DNA of 64,000 nt from Candidatus Pseudomonas phytovorans (GCA_029202525.1 CP119325.1:5554001-5618000); one strand, 5' to 3'. Numbered from the stretch's first letter, positions 34,615-43,634 are shown. A program made the numbers and translations. The notes: generated by a model from the letters alone, not told the origin.

Positions 34615-35916
34615 ATGACAACCAGCAGCACCTATGCCGAAGCGCCTGCCGCACCGGTCAACTCGCCTGCGCGGGTAGCCACTGCCAGCTTCATCGGCAC
34701 CGCCATCGAGTTCTATGATTTCTACGTCTACGCCACCGCCGCTGCCCTGGTGATTGGCCCGGTGTTCTTTCCGTCCGGGTCGGGTACCGCGCAAATGCTG
34801 GCGGCCTTCCTCACCTTCGGCATCGCCTTCCTCGCTCGCCCACTGGGTTCGGCGTTGTTCGGCCACTTTGGCGACCGCATCGGCCGCAAGTCGACCCTGG
34901 TGGCCTCGCTGCTGCTAATGGGTGTTTCCACCACGGCCATCGGCGTTTTGCCGGGCTATGAGAGCATTGGCGTCTGGGCGCCGATCATCCTTTGCCTGCT
35001 GCGCTTTGGCCAAGGCCTGGGCCTGGGTGGTGAATGGGGTGGCGCAGCGTTGCTGGCTACCGAGAACGCCCCGGAAGGCAAGCGCGCCTGGTTCGGCATG
35101 TTCCCGCAACTGGGCCCTTCGATTGGGTTCCTGGCTGCCAACGGCCTGTTCCTGACCCTGGCCCTTACCTTGAGCGACGAGCAGTTCCGCGAATGGGGCT
35201 GGCGTATTCCGTTCCTGCTCAGCGCGGCGCTGGTGCTGGTGGGCCTTTATGTGCGCCTGAAGCTTGAAGAAAGCCCAGTGTTCGCCAAGGCCGTTGCCCG
35301 CCAGGAGCGCGTGAAAATGCCGGTGGTGGAACTGTTCGCCAGCCACTGGCGGCCAACCTTGCTGGGCGCCGCGGCGATGGTGGTGTGCTATGCGCTGTTC
35401 TACATCTCAACCGTGTTCTCGCTGAGCTACGGCGTGACCACACTGGGCTACAGCCGCGAGACGTTCCTTGGCCTGCTGTGCTTCGCGGTGGTGTTCATGG
35501 CCTTGGCCACACCGCTGTCGGCCTGGCTCAGCGACCGCTACGGGCGCAAGCCAGTGCTGATCGTCGGCGGTGTGCTGGCGGTGGCTTCGGGCTTTACCAT
35601 GGAACCGCTGCTGACTTCGGGCTCGACCACTGGCGTGGCGCTGTTCCTGGCTATCGAGTTGTTCCTGATGGGTGTGACCTTTGCGCCGATGGGGGCACTG
35701 CTGCCTGAACTGTTCCCGACGCACGTGCGTTATACCGGGGCTTCGGCGGCGTACAACCTGGGCGGGATTGTCGGGGCCTCGGCGGCACCGTTCTTTGCCC
35801 AGAAGCTGGTGAGCATGGGCGGGTTGAGCTGGGTGGGGGGATATGTGTCGGCGGCGGCGGTGATCAGCCTGATTGCTGTGCTGTGCCTGAAAGAAACCCG
35901 CAATACCGCACTTTGA
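34615..35916 (+). CDS. MHS-family MFS transporter (metabolite:proton symporter)
   Basis: 433 aa from the ATG at 34615, with 12 predicted membrane segments. Sugar-porter/MHS motifs: the first segment ATASFIGTAIEFYDFYVYA, the loop GHFGDRIGRKSTL (motif A), and GQGLGLGGEWGGAALLATEN, a hallmark of the MHS group (shikimate, alpha-ketoglutarate, proline/betaine carriers). A second loop SDRYGRKPVL is present. The substrate cannot be inferred from its neighbours. The upstream reading frame to 34540 is noncoding. Confidence 0.88.
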   Translation: MTTSSTYAEAPAAPVNSPARVATASFIGTAIEFYDFYVYATAAALVIGPVFFPSGSGTAQMLAAFLTFGIAFLARPLGSALFGHFGDRIGRKSTLVASLLLMGVSTTAIGVLPGYESIGVWAPIILCLLRFGQGLGLGGEWGGAALLATENAPEGKRAWFGMFPQLGPSIGFLAANGLFLTLALTLSDEQFREWGWRIPFLLSAALVLVGLYVRLKLEESPVFAKAVARQERVKMPVVELFASHWRPTLLGAAAMVVCYALFYISTVFSLSYGVTTLGYSRETFLGLLCFAVVFMALATPLSAWLSDRYGRKPVLIVGGVLAVASGFTMEPLLTSGSTTGVALFLAIELFLMGVTFAPMGALLPELFPTHVRYTGASAAYNLGGIVGASAAPFFAQKLVSMGGLSWVGGYVSAAAVISLIAVLCLKETRNTAL

Positions 35917-35924
35917 GTGAACAG

Positions 35925-36045
35925 GGGGCTGCTTTGCAGCCCATTCGCGGGACAAGCCCGCTCCCACAGGATTATCACAGGCCTCAGGCATGGTGATTTA
36001 TCTGTGGGAGCGGGCTTGTCCCGCGAATGGGCCGCAACGCGGCCC
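35925..36045. repeat. Inverted REP pair between the MHS gene and purT
   Basis: Facing REP cores CGCGGGACAAGCCCGCTCCCAC extended by GGGGCT-GCTTTGCAGCCC and GGGCCGCAACGCGGCCCC outer hairpins, in the gap between converging genes. Likely a bidirectional transcription end. Confidence 0.85.
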
Positions 36046-36059
36046 CGTACGGTCTCGGA

Positions 36060-37241
36060 TCAGAACTCGACCTTGACCGCCTGCGAAGCGCGGGTAGCCT
36101 TGGCCCGCGCCGCTTCAACCGACTCATCACGCGCCAGGCACACGCCCATACGGCGTGTGCCATTGATTTCCGGCTTGCCGAACAGGCGGATGGCAGTATC
36201 CGGCTCGCTCAGTGCCGCGCCAAGGTTGGCGAAGCTGGTCTGCTGCGACTGGCCTTCCGGCAAGATCACCGCCGACGCCGACGGGCCAAACTGACGTACC
36301 ACCGGAATCGGCAGGCCGAGAATGGCGCGGGCATGCAGGGCGAACTGCGACAGGTCCTGGGAAATCAAGGTGACCAGGCCAGTATCATGCGGGCGCGGCG
36401 ACACTTCGCTGAACCACACTTGGTCGCCCTTCACGAACAACTCCACGCCAAACAGGCCGCGACCGCCAAGGGCATCGGTGACTGCCTTGGCCACGCGCTG
36501 CGACTCGGCCAGCGCTTTCGGGCTCATGGCCTGCGGCTGCCACGACTCCTGATAGTCGCCCTTCTCCTGGCGGTGGCCAACCGGCTCCAGGAAGGTGGTG
36601 CCGCCGACGTGGCGCACGGTCAGCAGGGTGATTTCGTATTCGAAATCGATGAAGCCCTCGACGATCACCCGGCCCTTGCCGGCGCGGCCGCCTTCCTGGG
36701 CGTAGTCCCACGACTTCTGCAGGTCGGCGTCGCTGCGCAGCAGGCTCTGGCCTTTGCCCGACGAACTCATCACCGGCTTGACCACGCATGGGTAACCGAC
36801 ATCGGCCACGGCCTTGGCGTAGTCTTCATAGGTGTCGGCAAAGTGGTACGGCGAGGTCGGCAAGTCCAGCTCTTCAGCAGCCAGGCGGCGGATACCTTCA
36901 CGGTTCATGGTCAGCTGCGTGGCGCGGGCTGTCGGCACCACGTTGAAACCTTCGTTTTCCAGCTCGACCAGGGTGGCGGTGGCGATGGCTTCGATTTCCG
37001 GGACGATATAGTGCGGCTTCTCGGCCTCGATCACCGCGCGCAGGGCAACGCCATCGAGCATGTTGACCACGTGGCTGCGATGCGCCACCTGCATGGCCGG
37101 GGCATTGGCGTAGCGGTCGACGGCGATCACTTCGACGCCCAGGCGCTGCAGCTCGATCACCACTTCCTTGCCCAACTCGCCACAGCCGCACAGCAGTACA
37201 CGGGTCGCGGTGGGCGACAAGGGGGTTCCGATACGGGTCAT
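36060..37241 (-). CDS. purT: Formate-dependent phosphoribosylglycinamide formyltransferase 2
   Basis: An ATP-grasp enzyme making FGAR from GAR, formate and ATP in purine synthesis, by-passing folate-dependent PurN. 393 aa, normal length. Motifs: TRVLLCGCGELGKEVVIELQ, VVKPVMSSSGKGQS (ATP-grasp loop), EFVKGDQVWFSEVSPRPHDT. FGAR is the substrate of PurL, encoded 20 kb away in this window. Confidence 0.96.
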   Translation of the reverse strand: MTRIGTPLSPTATRVLLCGCGELGKEVVIELQRLGVEVIAVDRYANAPAMQVAHRSHVVNMLDGVALRAVIEAEKPHYIVPEIEAIATATLVELENEGFNVVPTARATQLTMNREGIRRLAAEELDLPTSPYHFADTYEDYAKAVADVGYPCVVKPVMSSSGKGQSLLRSDADLQKSWDYAQEGGRAGKGRVIVEGFIDFEYEITLLTVRHVGGTTFLEPVGHRQEKGDYQESWQPQAMSPKALAESQRVAKAVTDALGGRGLFGVELFVKGDQVWFSEVSPRPHDTGLVTLISQDLSQFALHARAILGLPIPVVRQFGPSASAVILPEGQSQQTSFANLGAALSEPDTAIRLFGKPEINGTRRMGVCLARDESVEAARAKATRASQAVKVEF

Positions 37242-37317
37242 TTCAGGTCCTCGAAGGCGTCCGGGGCCGCGCCAGGCTGTGCGCCGCCCGCTGAAAAAGG
37301 ACCACTATTCTACACCA

Positions 37318-37785
37318 TCAACCGGCGACGGCAGCCCGTCGGGCGCGAAATGCCATGGCCAGCCACACGGCAGTGACACCGGCGAACTTCGACGCCATGG
37401 CGGTGCCGATCACCGCCGGGGTCAGGGCGCCGATCATGCCGAAAAAGATGAAGGTATCCACCGGGATGCTCAGCGCCGAGCTGAGCCACAGCCGGTCGCG
37501 CAGCGGCCGGCGGGTGATGCTGAACACCAGCCAGTCGATCAGCTCGGAAATGAAGAACGCGGTGGCGCTGGCCAGGGCGATGGCCGGCTCCGAGGTGACA
37601 TAGGACAGCACCAACGCCACCAGCATGGCGACCAGGGCACCGTGGCCGAAGCGGGTCTGCACCATGTCGCGCAGGATGAACACCAGGCCACCCCAGGCGG
37701 ACCAGATGATGTCCAGATGCGGGGCACTGGAAAAGGCGTAGTTGATCAGCACTACGCTGCTTATATAGGCAATCAGATAGAACAT
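37318..37785 (-). CDS. VUT-family membrane protein (queuosine-precursor transporter-like)
   Basis: 155 aa, about five or six hydrophobic segments (MFYLIAYISSVVLINYAFS; LVAMLVALVLSYVTS; LSIPVDTFIFFGMIGALTP). The motif SATAFFISELIDWLVFS belongs to the VUT/YhhQ family (DUF165), some members of which import preQ0/preQ1 for queuosine tRNA modification. This member is short and vitamin or precursor specificity is unproven. 76 nt after purT start region, same strand. Confidence 0.75.
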   Translation of the reverse strand: MFYLIAYISSVVLINYAFSSAPHLDIIWSAWGGLVFILRDMVQTRFGHGALVAMLVALVLSYVTSEPAIALASATAFFISELIDWLVFSITRRPLRDRLWLSSALSIPVDTFIFFGMIGALTPAVIGTAMASKFAGVTAVWLAMAFRARRAAVAG

Positions 37786-37900
37786 GGCGGGTAGTCTGTG
37801 GGCAAGCCGTACAGGTTACCGTTGGGTTGTTCGCGGGTAAAGCGCGGCTGCGACCCGCCGCGCCCACGGTTGTTGTGTAGCCCTGAAGGCTGACACCGTA

Positions 37901-37989
37901 CCTGTGGGAGCGGGCGAGCCCGCGAACACCGGCGAAGCCGGTGCCATATACCGCGGTGGCAGCTTCGCGGGCACGCCCGCTCCCACAGG
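37901..37989. repeat. Inverted REP pair upstream of the VUT gene
   Basis: CCTGTGGGAGCGGGCGAGCC at the left and GGGCACGCCCGCTCCCACAGG at the right. Two small hairpins lie between (ACCGGCGAAGCCGGT and CCGCGGTGGCAGC). It sits just past the DUF1289 stop and before the VUT promoter. Confidence 0.8.
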
Positions 37990-37996
37990 ATTCGTG

Positions 37997-38197
37997 TCAG
38001 GCCTGCAGAATGAGGCCGGCTTCTACTGCCCTTTCATGGCAAAGCTTGAGCACCGCGCGGCGCTCGTCATTGTCCATCCGCCCCCAGCGACCAATCTCCG
38101 CCACGGTGCGCTGGCAGCCCGTGCAGATATCCTGCTCGTCCAGCGCGCAGATGCTCACACACGGCGAGGCCACCGGCCGCTCTACGACATTACTCAT
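37997..38197 (-). CDS. DUF1289 small cysteine-motif protein
   Basis: 66 aa from the ATG at 38197 (another ATG at 38200). The four cysteines in SPCVSICALDEQDICTGCQRT (C-x3-C-x6-C-x2-C) are the DUF1289 signature and suggest a bound metal; function unknown. It starts inside the end of the gamma-carbonic anhydrase gene (8-11 nt overlap), so the two are translationally coupled. Ends 8 nt from the REP pair. Confidence 0.82.
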   Translation of the reverse strand: MSNVVERPVASPCVSICALDEQDICTGCQRTVAEIGRWGRMDNDERRAVLKLCHERAVEAGLILQA

Positions 38198-38714
38198 CAT
38201 CAACCACCAGCTCCTGGGCATAACGCTGGGCATTGTGCACGTAATGTGCAGCACTGGCTTCAAGCATGCGCTTCTGCTGCTCGGTCAGTTCACGCACTAC
38301 CTTGCCGGGTGAGCCCATTACCAGCGAGCCGTCGGGGATTTCCTTGCCCTCGGCGATCAGCGCATTGGCGCCGATGATGCAGTGCTTGCCAATGCGTGCG
38401 CCGTTGAGGATCACCGCATTGATACCCACCAGGCTGTAGTCGCCCACCGTGCACCCATGCAGCATGGCGTTGTGGCCAACGGTCACGCCCTTGCCCAAGG
38501 TCAGTGGTGAGCCCATGTCGGTGTGCATCACCGTGCCATCCTGCACGTTGCTGCCTTCGCCGATATCGATCAGCTCGTTATCGCCGCGCAACACTGCGCC
38601 AAACCACACGCTGGCATTGGCCTGCAGGCGTACGTTGCCGATCAGCGTGGCATTGGGTGCGGCCCAACTGGTGGGGTGGTTTTCGACCCGCAGGTCGCCC
38701 AGGCGGTATTTCAT
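38190..38714 (-). CDS. Gamma-carbonic anhydrase family protein (hexapeptide repeat)
   Basis: 174 aa left-handed beta-helix protein (WAAPNATLIGNVRLQANASVWF; IGEGSNVQDGTVMHTDMGSP; VGHNAMLHGCTVGDYSLVGI). Histidines in MHTD and GHNAMLHG are in the places of the zinc ligands of gamma-carbonic anhydrases (YrdA/PaaY type). Whether it hydrates CO2 or acts on CoA thioesters is unknown. Overlaps the DUF1289 gene. Confidence 0.86.
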   Translation of the reverse strand: MKYRLGDLRVENHPTSWAAPNATLIGNVRLQANASVWFGAVLRGDNELIDIGEGSNVQDGTVMHTDMGSPLTLGKGVTVGHNAMLHGCTVGDYSLVGINAVILNGARIGKHCIIGANALIAEGKEIPDGSLVMGSPGKVVRELTEQQKRMLEASAAHYVHNAQRYAQELVVDDE

Positions 38715-38758
38715 GCATGCTCCTCAGGCTGGAACGCAAACGGCGGGGTGGGCCCCGC

Positions 38759-39358
38759 TCAGATTTCGATGTAACGCTCAGGGGGCTGGTGCAAGCTGAT
38801 GCCGGCATCAAACAGCACGTTGACCAGTTCGACGATCATGATCGCCGACAACCCCCAGATCTTGTATTCGCCATAGCGGTAGCTGGGCACGTACCAACTG
38901 CGCCCCTGATAATCGATACGGTGGGTATGATCACGCGGGTCCTGGCGGAAGAATTCCAGCGGCACGGTGAATACTGCCGCGATTTCGGCATCGTTGGCGC
39001 GGTATTCGACGAAGTCGGGAATAAGCCCGACGAATGGCGTCACTTTAAGGCCATGCAGCGAAATCAGCGGGCTGAGCGGGCCTACTACTTCCACCAGCCC
39101 AGGTGGCAGGCCGATTTCTTCTTCGGCTTCGCGCAGGGCGGTGAACACCAGGTCCGGGTCTTCCGGGTCGCGTCGGCCACCGGGAAAGGCCACTTCGCCA
39201 CCATGGGTAGACAGGCCCTGGGCACGTAAGGTCAGAACCAGTTCGGGCGCTTCGCTGCGGGTAATGGGCAAAAGGACCGCCGCTTCAGGGAACCGCCGGT
39301 CGGTTTCCAGTGATGCGGGTTGGTGGTTGCTCATTCGGCGAAGTAGCTCGTCCAGCAT
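38759..39358 (-). CDS. Nudix CoA pyrophosphatase
   Basis: Cleaves CoA or oxidised CoA to phosphopantetheine and 3',5'-ADP. 199 aa from the ATG at 39358 (MLDELLRRMSNHQPASLETD). The frame runs much further upstream but only as an antisense shadow of the next Nudix gene. The Nudix box reads GGRRDPEDPDLVFTALREAEEEIG and is preceded by the CoA-pyrophosphatase motif LTLRAQGLSTHGGEVAFPGG. Located 44 nt downstream-gene spacing from the gamma-carbonic anhydrase start; divergent from the next Nudix gene. Confidence 0.88.
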   Translation of the reverse strand: MLDELLRRMSNHQPASLETDRRFPEAAVLLPITRSEAPELVLTLRAQGLSTHGGEVAFPGGRRDPEDPDLVFTALREAEEEIGLPPGLVEVVGPLSPLISLHGLKVTPFVGLIPDFVEYRANDAEIAAVFTVPLEFFRQDPRDHTHRIDYQGRSWYVPSYRYGEYKIWGLSAIMIVELVNVLFDAGISLHQPPERYIEI

Positions 39359-39481
39359 TGCGCACGCTCGTATCCAAGGCCTGCCTTGCATGATGCACCA
39401 AAGCCGCGAAGCACCCAAGCCCCTGCGCTTGCGGCGGCCCTGCCGGCGCGCCAAGATAGCCTTGAACAAAAGGAACCTCAC

Positions 39482-40039
39482 ATGAAATTCTGCAGCGCGT
39501 GTGGCCAGCCGGTCACTCAGCGGATTCCCGAAGGCGATAGCCGCCTGCGGTTTGTCTGCGAGTCTTGCCAGACCATCCATTACCAGAACCCAAACATCGT
39601 TGCGGGCGTGCTGCCGACCTGGGGCAGCCAGGTGCTGCTGTGCCGGCGTGCCATCGAGCCACGCCGCGGCTTCTGGACCCTGCCCGCCGGCTTCATGGAA
39701 AACGGCGAAACCCTCGACCAGGCCGCCCGTCGCGAAACTGTCGAGGAGGCCTGCGCCCGGGTCGGGCCGATGAGCCTTTACCAGCTGTTCGATTTGCCGC
39801 ACATCGACCAGGTGCATGTGTTCTTCCGCGCCGAACTTGCGGACCTGGACTTTGCCGTGGGTGTTGAAAGCCTTGAGGTGCGGTTGTTCGAGCAACATGA
39901 GATACCGTGGGGCGAGCTGGCTTTTCGCACCGTCACACGCACACTAGAATGCTACTATCGCGACCGCATCGGGCAGCACTACCCCATAGGCCATGAGTAC
40001 CTGCCGCCGATGAACGTCTCGACCTCGACCTCTACTTAG
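39482..40039 (+). CDS. Nudix hydrolase with N-terminal zinc ribbon
   Basis: 185 aa from the ATG at 39482. A zinc ribbon (KFCSACGQPV ... FVCESCQTIHY; two CxxC pairs) precedes a Nudix domain (GFWTLPAGFMENGETLDQAARRETVEEA). This layout matches NADH pyrophosphatase-like/ADP-ribose-type Nudix enzymes, but at 185 aa it is shorter than NudC and lacks its SQPWPFPxS motif, so the substrate is unknown. 25 nt before the L,D-transpeptidase gene, likely one transcript. Confidence 0.82.
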   Translation: MKFCSACGQPVTQRIPEGDSRLRFVCESCQTIHYQNPNIVAGVLPTWGSQVLLCRRAIEPRRGFWTLPAGFMENGETLDQAARRETVEEACARVGPMSLYQLFDLPHIDQVHVFFRAELADLDFAVGVESLEVRLFEQHEIPWGELAFRTVTRTLECYYRDRIGQHYPIGHEYLPPMNVSTSTST

Positions 40040-40064
40040 AAGAAGCCTTCAGGGATACCGTTAC

Positions 40065-40619
40065 ATGCGTTGGTTGCTTGCCCTTTTCTGCCTTTGCGTT
40101 ACCTCGGTGTCCCAGGCGGCCTTCACCGAGACCATCATCCGCAAGCCCGTGCCGGTAGCGCAAACGCCGTCGCCTTCGCAGCAGGCGATGCAACCGCTGA
40201 TCGACAAGGTGCTGGTGATCAAGTCCGAGCGCCGCCTGCAACTGATCAGCCGTGGCGAGCCGCTGAAAACCTACCGCATTTCCCTGGGCAAGCAGCCCAA
40301 GGGCGCCAAGGAACGTGAAGGCGACAAGAAAACCCCTGAGGGTTTGTACTGGCTGGACTGGCGCAAGCAGAGCGACCGCTTCAACCTGGCCATGCACATC
40401 AACTACCCGAACATCAGCGACGCCGCCCGCGCCACCCGCGAAGGGGTGAGTGCCGGCAGCATGATCATGATTCATGGCACACCGCTCAACGACGAGTACC
40501 CGGAGTGGTACTTCCATACCCTGGACTGGACCGACGGGTGCATTGCCATGCGTAACCGCGACATGCAGGAAGTGTGGGAATTGGTGCGCGATGGCACGCT
40601 GATCGAGATTCGGCCCTAG
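40065..40619 (+). CDS. Secreted L,D-transpeptidase (YkuD domain)
   Basis: 184 aa with a signal peptide (MRWLLALFCLCVTSVSQAAF). The catalytic motif is seen as H137-G in IMIHGTPLN and C159 in LDWTDGCIAMRN, the YkuD pattern HG...GC. It also has SERRLQLISRGEPLKTYRIS and the KEREGDKKTPEG loop common to these enzymes. Acts on peptidoglycan, forming 3-3 crosslinks or attaching proteins, or possibly trimming. Followed by composite repeat C. Confidence 0.88.
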   Translation: MRWLLALFCLCVTSVSQAAFTETIIRKPVPVAQTPSPSQQAMQPLIDKVLVIKSERRLQLISRGEPLKTYRISLGKQPKGAKEREGDKKTPEGLYWLDWRKQSDRFNLAMHINYPNISDAARATREGVSAGSMIMIHGTPLNDEYPEWYFHTLDWTDGCIAMRNRDMQEVWELVRDGTLIEIRP

Positions 40620-40639
40620 CGTAAGGCGTGACGGTGATG

Positions 40640-40911
40640 GCGCCTGTGAGATCGAGCGCCGCCCGCGCGGCGCTTCGCGGGGCAAGCCCGCTCCCACATT
40701 TGTTGCAACGTGCCACGCCTGTCAGGCCATGGTTGCCAGCGTTGTGGGACCGACTTGATTTCCCGACTGTCGCTGCTGCCGCCCCACACGTCTCAAGACA
40801 TCCACCAAGGCTGACAGCGCCTCTCCCACAGGCATGGCCACGTTGCAACAAATGTGGGAGCGGGCTTGCCCCGCGAAGCGCCGCGCGGGCGGCGCTCGAT
40901 CGCACAGGCGC
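40640..40911. repeat. Composite inverted repeat, copy C (at least 272 bp)
   Basis: Arms of 73 bp (40640-40712 and 40839-40911) pair with the same register as copies A and B; weaker similarity to the copy-A end (GCCATGGC versus GCCACGGC at 40919-40926) suggests the element reaches about 40625-40926. It lies between the L,D-transpeptidase gene and the converging gspN and ends about 6 nt from the gspN stop. Nothing else is seen in 40620-40931. Confidence 0.85.
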
Positions 40912-40931
40912 TGAAAGGGCCACGGCAAACA

Positions 40932-41591
40932 CTACCACCGCAGCTCCTTCTGCCCTACCAACGCCTGCGGCCCCAACCACTGTGCGCCCCGCAACAAGGG
41001 CGTCAACGCCGCCTCCGGTTGCAGCTCGAACACCACCTTGGCCTGCCGTCCTGGCAGGTCGGCATCCACAGACAGCTGATGCTGCCCCTGCTGCGCCAGT
41101 TGGCCACGCAGGCGCCAGCCACTGCGGCAGTCGATTTCCAGCCAGCCTTCCCCCAGGCCCAGTGACCACGGCGCGCTGAACGCCAGGTCGTTGACCGTTA
41201 CCCGGCCTTCACTGCCCAGGCACTGCCGCCCCGCTCCCTGTATGCGTACCGCGCCCTGCCACAGCCCAGCCAGGCGGTAATCCGTGACCAGCGTGGCCTG
41301 GGCAACCATCGGCTTTGCCTCCAGCTTCCACTTCCACGGCCAGCCCTCGGCGCGCAACTGCCAGGCCTGCCCCTGGAAGCCCACCTGCGCCGTCGCCTGC
41401 AAGCGCAAAGGCTGCACCGACCAGCGCAGTGGCCCCACTGGCCCCAACTGTTGTGCTTGCCCCTGCCACACGCTGCCAGTGGCATCACGCACTGGCAGAC
41501 CGGCCACGCGAGCCACCCAGGCGGCGGGGAGCTCAACCAGCAAGGTCAGGCCAAAAACCAGCAGCACCCACGCCACACCTTTACGGCTCAT
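40932..41591 (-). CDS. gspN: Type II secretion protein GspN
   Basis: 219 aa, one N-terminal membrane segment (VAWVLLVFGLTLLVELPAAWV) followed by a periplasmic domain typical of GspN (LRWSVQPLRLQ; LTVNDLAF-type strand VTVNDLAFSAPWSLGLG). GspN is an accessory, often dispensable T2SS component. The ATG at 41591 overlaps the gspM stop by 4 nt. Last gene of the operon. Confidence 0.85.
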   Translation of the reverse strand: MSRKGVAWVLLVFGLTLLVELPAAWVARVAGLPVRDATGSVWQGQAQQLGPVGPLRWSVQPLRLQATAQVGFQGQAWQLRAEGWPWKWKLEAKPMVAQATLVTDYRLAGLWQGAVRIQGAGRQCLGSEGRVTVNDLAFSAPWSLGLGEGWLEIDCRSGWRLRGQLAQQGQHQLSVDADLPGRQAKVVFELQPEAALTPLLRGAQWLGPQALVGQKELRW

Positions 41592-41974
41592 GGCTGCACC
41601 ATCAGGTCGAAGCGCAACGCCTTGCCGTCCTGCTCCAGCCCCCATTGCAACAGCGTTACGCCTTCTTCTTGCAAGGACTGCAACCAGCCTTGCAGCACCC
41701 GCTCATCGGCCACCTGGCCACGCAGTTGCCAGGCCTTGCCTTGCGCATCGACCTCGGCCAGTGCGACCTGCCGTGCCTCGGCCGACTGCTTCAGACGCTC
41801 CAGGCTCAAGCCCTGGCCGCCCTGCAGGCTGGCGGCTTGTTCTGCCAGCCCCCGCCACTGGCTGAGCTCGCGCCATTGCGCCAAGCCCTCGCGCAGGGCC
41901 AGAAAGGTCAGCAACCCAATAATCAGCAGCCAGGCGAACGTCAGCCGGTGACGCTGCATCCAGTCCCGGGTCAT
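41588..41974 (-). CDS. gspM: Type II secretion protein GspM
   Basis: 128 aa from the ATG at 41974 in an ATGA overlap with gspL. One membrane segment (RLTFAWLLIIGLLTFLALREG) then a small periplasmic domain. GspM partners GspL in the inner-membrane platform. The sequence is weakly conserved in general; position, size and topology carry the call. Confidence 0.82.
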   Translation of the reverse strand: MTRDWMQRHRLTFAWLLIIGLLTFLALREGLAQWRELSQWRGLAEQAASLQGGQGLSLERLKQSAEARQVALAEVDAQGKAWQLRGQVADERVLQGWLQSLQEEGVTLLQWGLEQDGKALRFDLMVQP

Positions 41975-43047
41975 ACGGCGGCTCCCAAGTCGAAGACCAC
42001 TTCGCCGTCTTGCACCTGTACGGCAGCACCGGCAGCGTTGGCCATGTCTTGCCAAGGTGGCGCAGCACCGTCGCCCTCGAGCCGCAGGTGCCAGCGCTGG
42101 CCATCGAAGCGCACCGCTTGCAGGCGCAAACCGGGGTGATCATGCAGCCAGCCCTGCAATGCTGCCTGCAGATCTTCGAGCTGACGGGTGCGTACTTGCT
42201 GTTGAAGCACGCTTTCGCGCAGGCGTTTGAGCGCCTGCGCGGCGTGCCGTGGACTGGCCTGCTCGCCCGTCACGGCAATGACCTGGGCGCGCCAGAGTTG
42301 CGCCTGGCGCCATTGCTGGCTCAACCACAGCCCGCCCCAGACAGCCGCCAGGACCAGGCAGGCTGCCAGCAGTCGTTGCTGCGGGCGTGAAACGACGGGC
42401 AACGAAAGCGCCTTGCGTGTGGGCTCGAACAAGCCGGGCATCGCGTCGAGCGGCGCCAGCGTGCCTGGCCAGTCGCCACTCAGCGGCACGCTTTGCAGGT
42501 GTGCCCACGGTTGCTGCGGCGCCTCACCGAGTGCTTGCGGCCACGCCAGCCAATGCTCCTGTTCGTCCTCGGTCAGCCCTTTGTACAAGGACATGCCAGG
42601 CGTGCGCTGCCATTGCCAGGCGGTGCCGGCGTCAGGGCGTGGCAGCAACTGCAACTCCGCCCAGCAGCGCTCTACCTGCCATCCCCACGCGGCACACTGC
42701 CCGCGCCAGTCGTCCAGTTGCTGACGCGCCACCACCAGCAAGCGAAGGTGCCCGGGCTGACGGGCCAGGCAGGCGCAGGTCACCTCGTCTGCTGGCTGTA
42801 GCAAGTGGTCTTCGAGCAACAATGGCCACTCCTCACGTTTGAGCCCGGGTGGCGCGGGCACGTGGAAGACGCTGCAGGCTTCGGCCGGCAGAATCAGGGC
42901 AACCCGGCCTTGCAGGTTGGCCGGTGGTTCACCCTGCCCCTGGCTTTGCACGATGCCGCCCTCCACCAGCGCCCAGTGCCAGACCACACCCGGGCGCAGT
43001 AACAACCACGGTTGGGCCGATGCACGCCGTCGCCATTCAGTTTTCAT
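41971..43047 (-). CDS. gspL: Type II secretion inner-membrane platform protein GspL
   Basis: 358 aa from the ATG at 43047, overlapping the gspJ stop by 4 nt. A cytoplasmic actin-like domain (LLLRPGVVWHWALVEGG; LILPAEACSVFHVPAPPG; WPLLLEDHLLQPADEV) binds the GspE ATPase. One membrane segment (PQQRLLAACLVLAAVWGGLWL) and a ferredoxin-like periplasmic end follow. The gene order J-L, with gspK absent from its usual place between them, is notable. Confidence 0.88.
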   Translation of the reverse strand: MKTEWRRRASAQPWLLLRPGVVWHWALVEGGIVQSQGQGEPPANLQGRVALILPAEACSVFHVPAPPGLKREEWPLLLEDHLLQPADEVTCACLARQPGHLRLLVVARQQLDDWRGQCAAWGWQVERCWAELQLLPRPDAGTAWQWQRTPGMSLYKGLTEDEQEHWLAWPQALGEAPQQPWAHLQSVPLSGDWPGTLAPLDAMPGLFEPTRKALSLPVVSRPQQRLLAACLVLAAVWGGLWLSQQWRQAQLWRAQVIAVTGEQASPRHAAQALKRLRESVLQQQVRTRQLEDLQAALQGWLHDHPGLRLQAVRFDGQRWHLRLEGDGAAPPWQDMANAAGAAVQVQDGEVVFDLGAAV

Positions 43048-43634
43048 GAGCGCCCCCACGGGAGGGCGAAGGTGCAGACATAGGGTGCTCCATCACGCTG
43101 CAGTTCCAGGCGCACGCCACGGCCGGGGTGCGCAGGCTGGTCAGAAGGCCAGGCCAGCCAGCGGCCGCCCTGGTAGTAAAGAATATTCATGGCGCCGACC
43201 CGGTCGAGCCGCTCACGCTGCACCCAGCGCGGTGCAACGGCGGCGTACAGGTCGGCCGAGCTTTCAAGCAGCAGGCGCTGCTCACGGGCCTCGAAGCGCA
43301 AACGCTGACGCTGCAGGCGCGAGCCCCCTTCGGCTTCCGGCAGGCCGGTGCTGGCCACCCACTGCAATTGGTTGCTTGCCGGTTGCCAGTCCAGCCAGCG
43401 GCTGGCCAAGGGCAGGCGCTGATCGTAGACGCGGCGCAGCACCGGGCTGTCGAAACGCCGCTCAAGGGCCAGGCAGAAGTCCAGCACGGAGGTTTCCTGA
43501 GTGCTCACCTGCAGGCGCTCACGCACTTTCAGCCAGCCATTGACCAACGCAGCGAGCATGATGCCGAGCAAGACAGTCAGGGCCAGGGCGACCATCAGTT
43601 CGATCAGGGTCAGGCCTGCCTGGCGGTTTTTCAT
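43044..43634 (-). CDS. gspJ: Type II secretion minor pseudopilin GspJ
   Basis: 196 aa from the ATG at 43634. The prepilin cleavage site MKNRQAG/LTLIELMVALAL has Glu at +5. The C-terminal domain continues to ALPWGRS. GspJ with GspI and GspK forms the tip of the pseudopilus. A 166-nt gap with a REP pair separates it from gspI; the longer frame to 43781 only runs through that repeat. Confidence 0.88.
   Translation of the reverse strand: MKNRQAGLTLIELMVALALTVLLGIMLAALVNGWLKVRERLQVSTQETSVLDFCLALERRFDSPVLRRVYDQRLPLASRWLDWQPASNQLQWVASTGLPEAEGGSRLQRQRLRFEAREQRLLLESSADLYAAVAPRWVQRERLDRVGAMNILYYQGGRWLAWPSDQPAHPGRGVRLELQRDGAPYVCTFALPWGRS

Noticed and set aside
39359..39898. N-terminal 180-codon extension of the CoA pyrophosphatase frame
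   Set aside because: It is antisense to the adjacent Nudix gene; the family N terminus begins at 39358.
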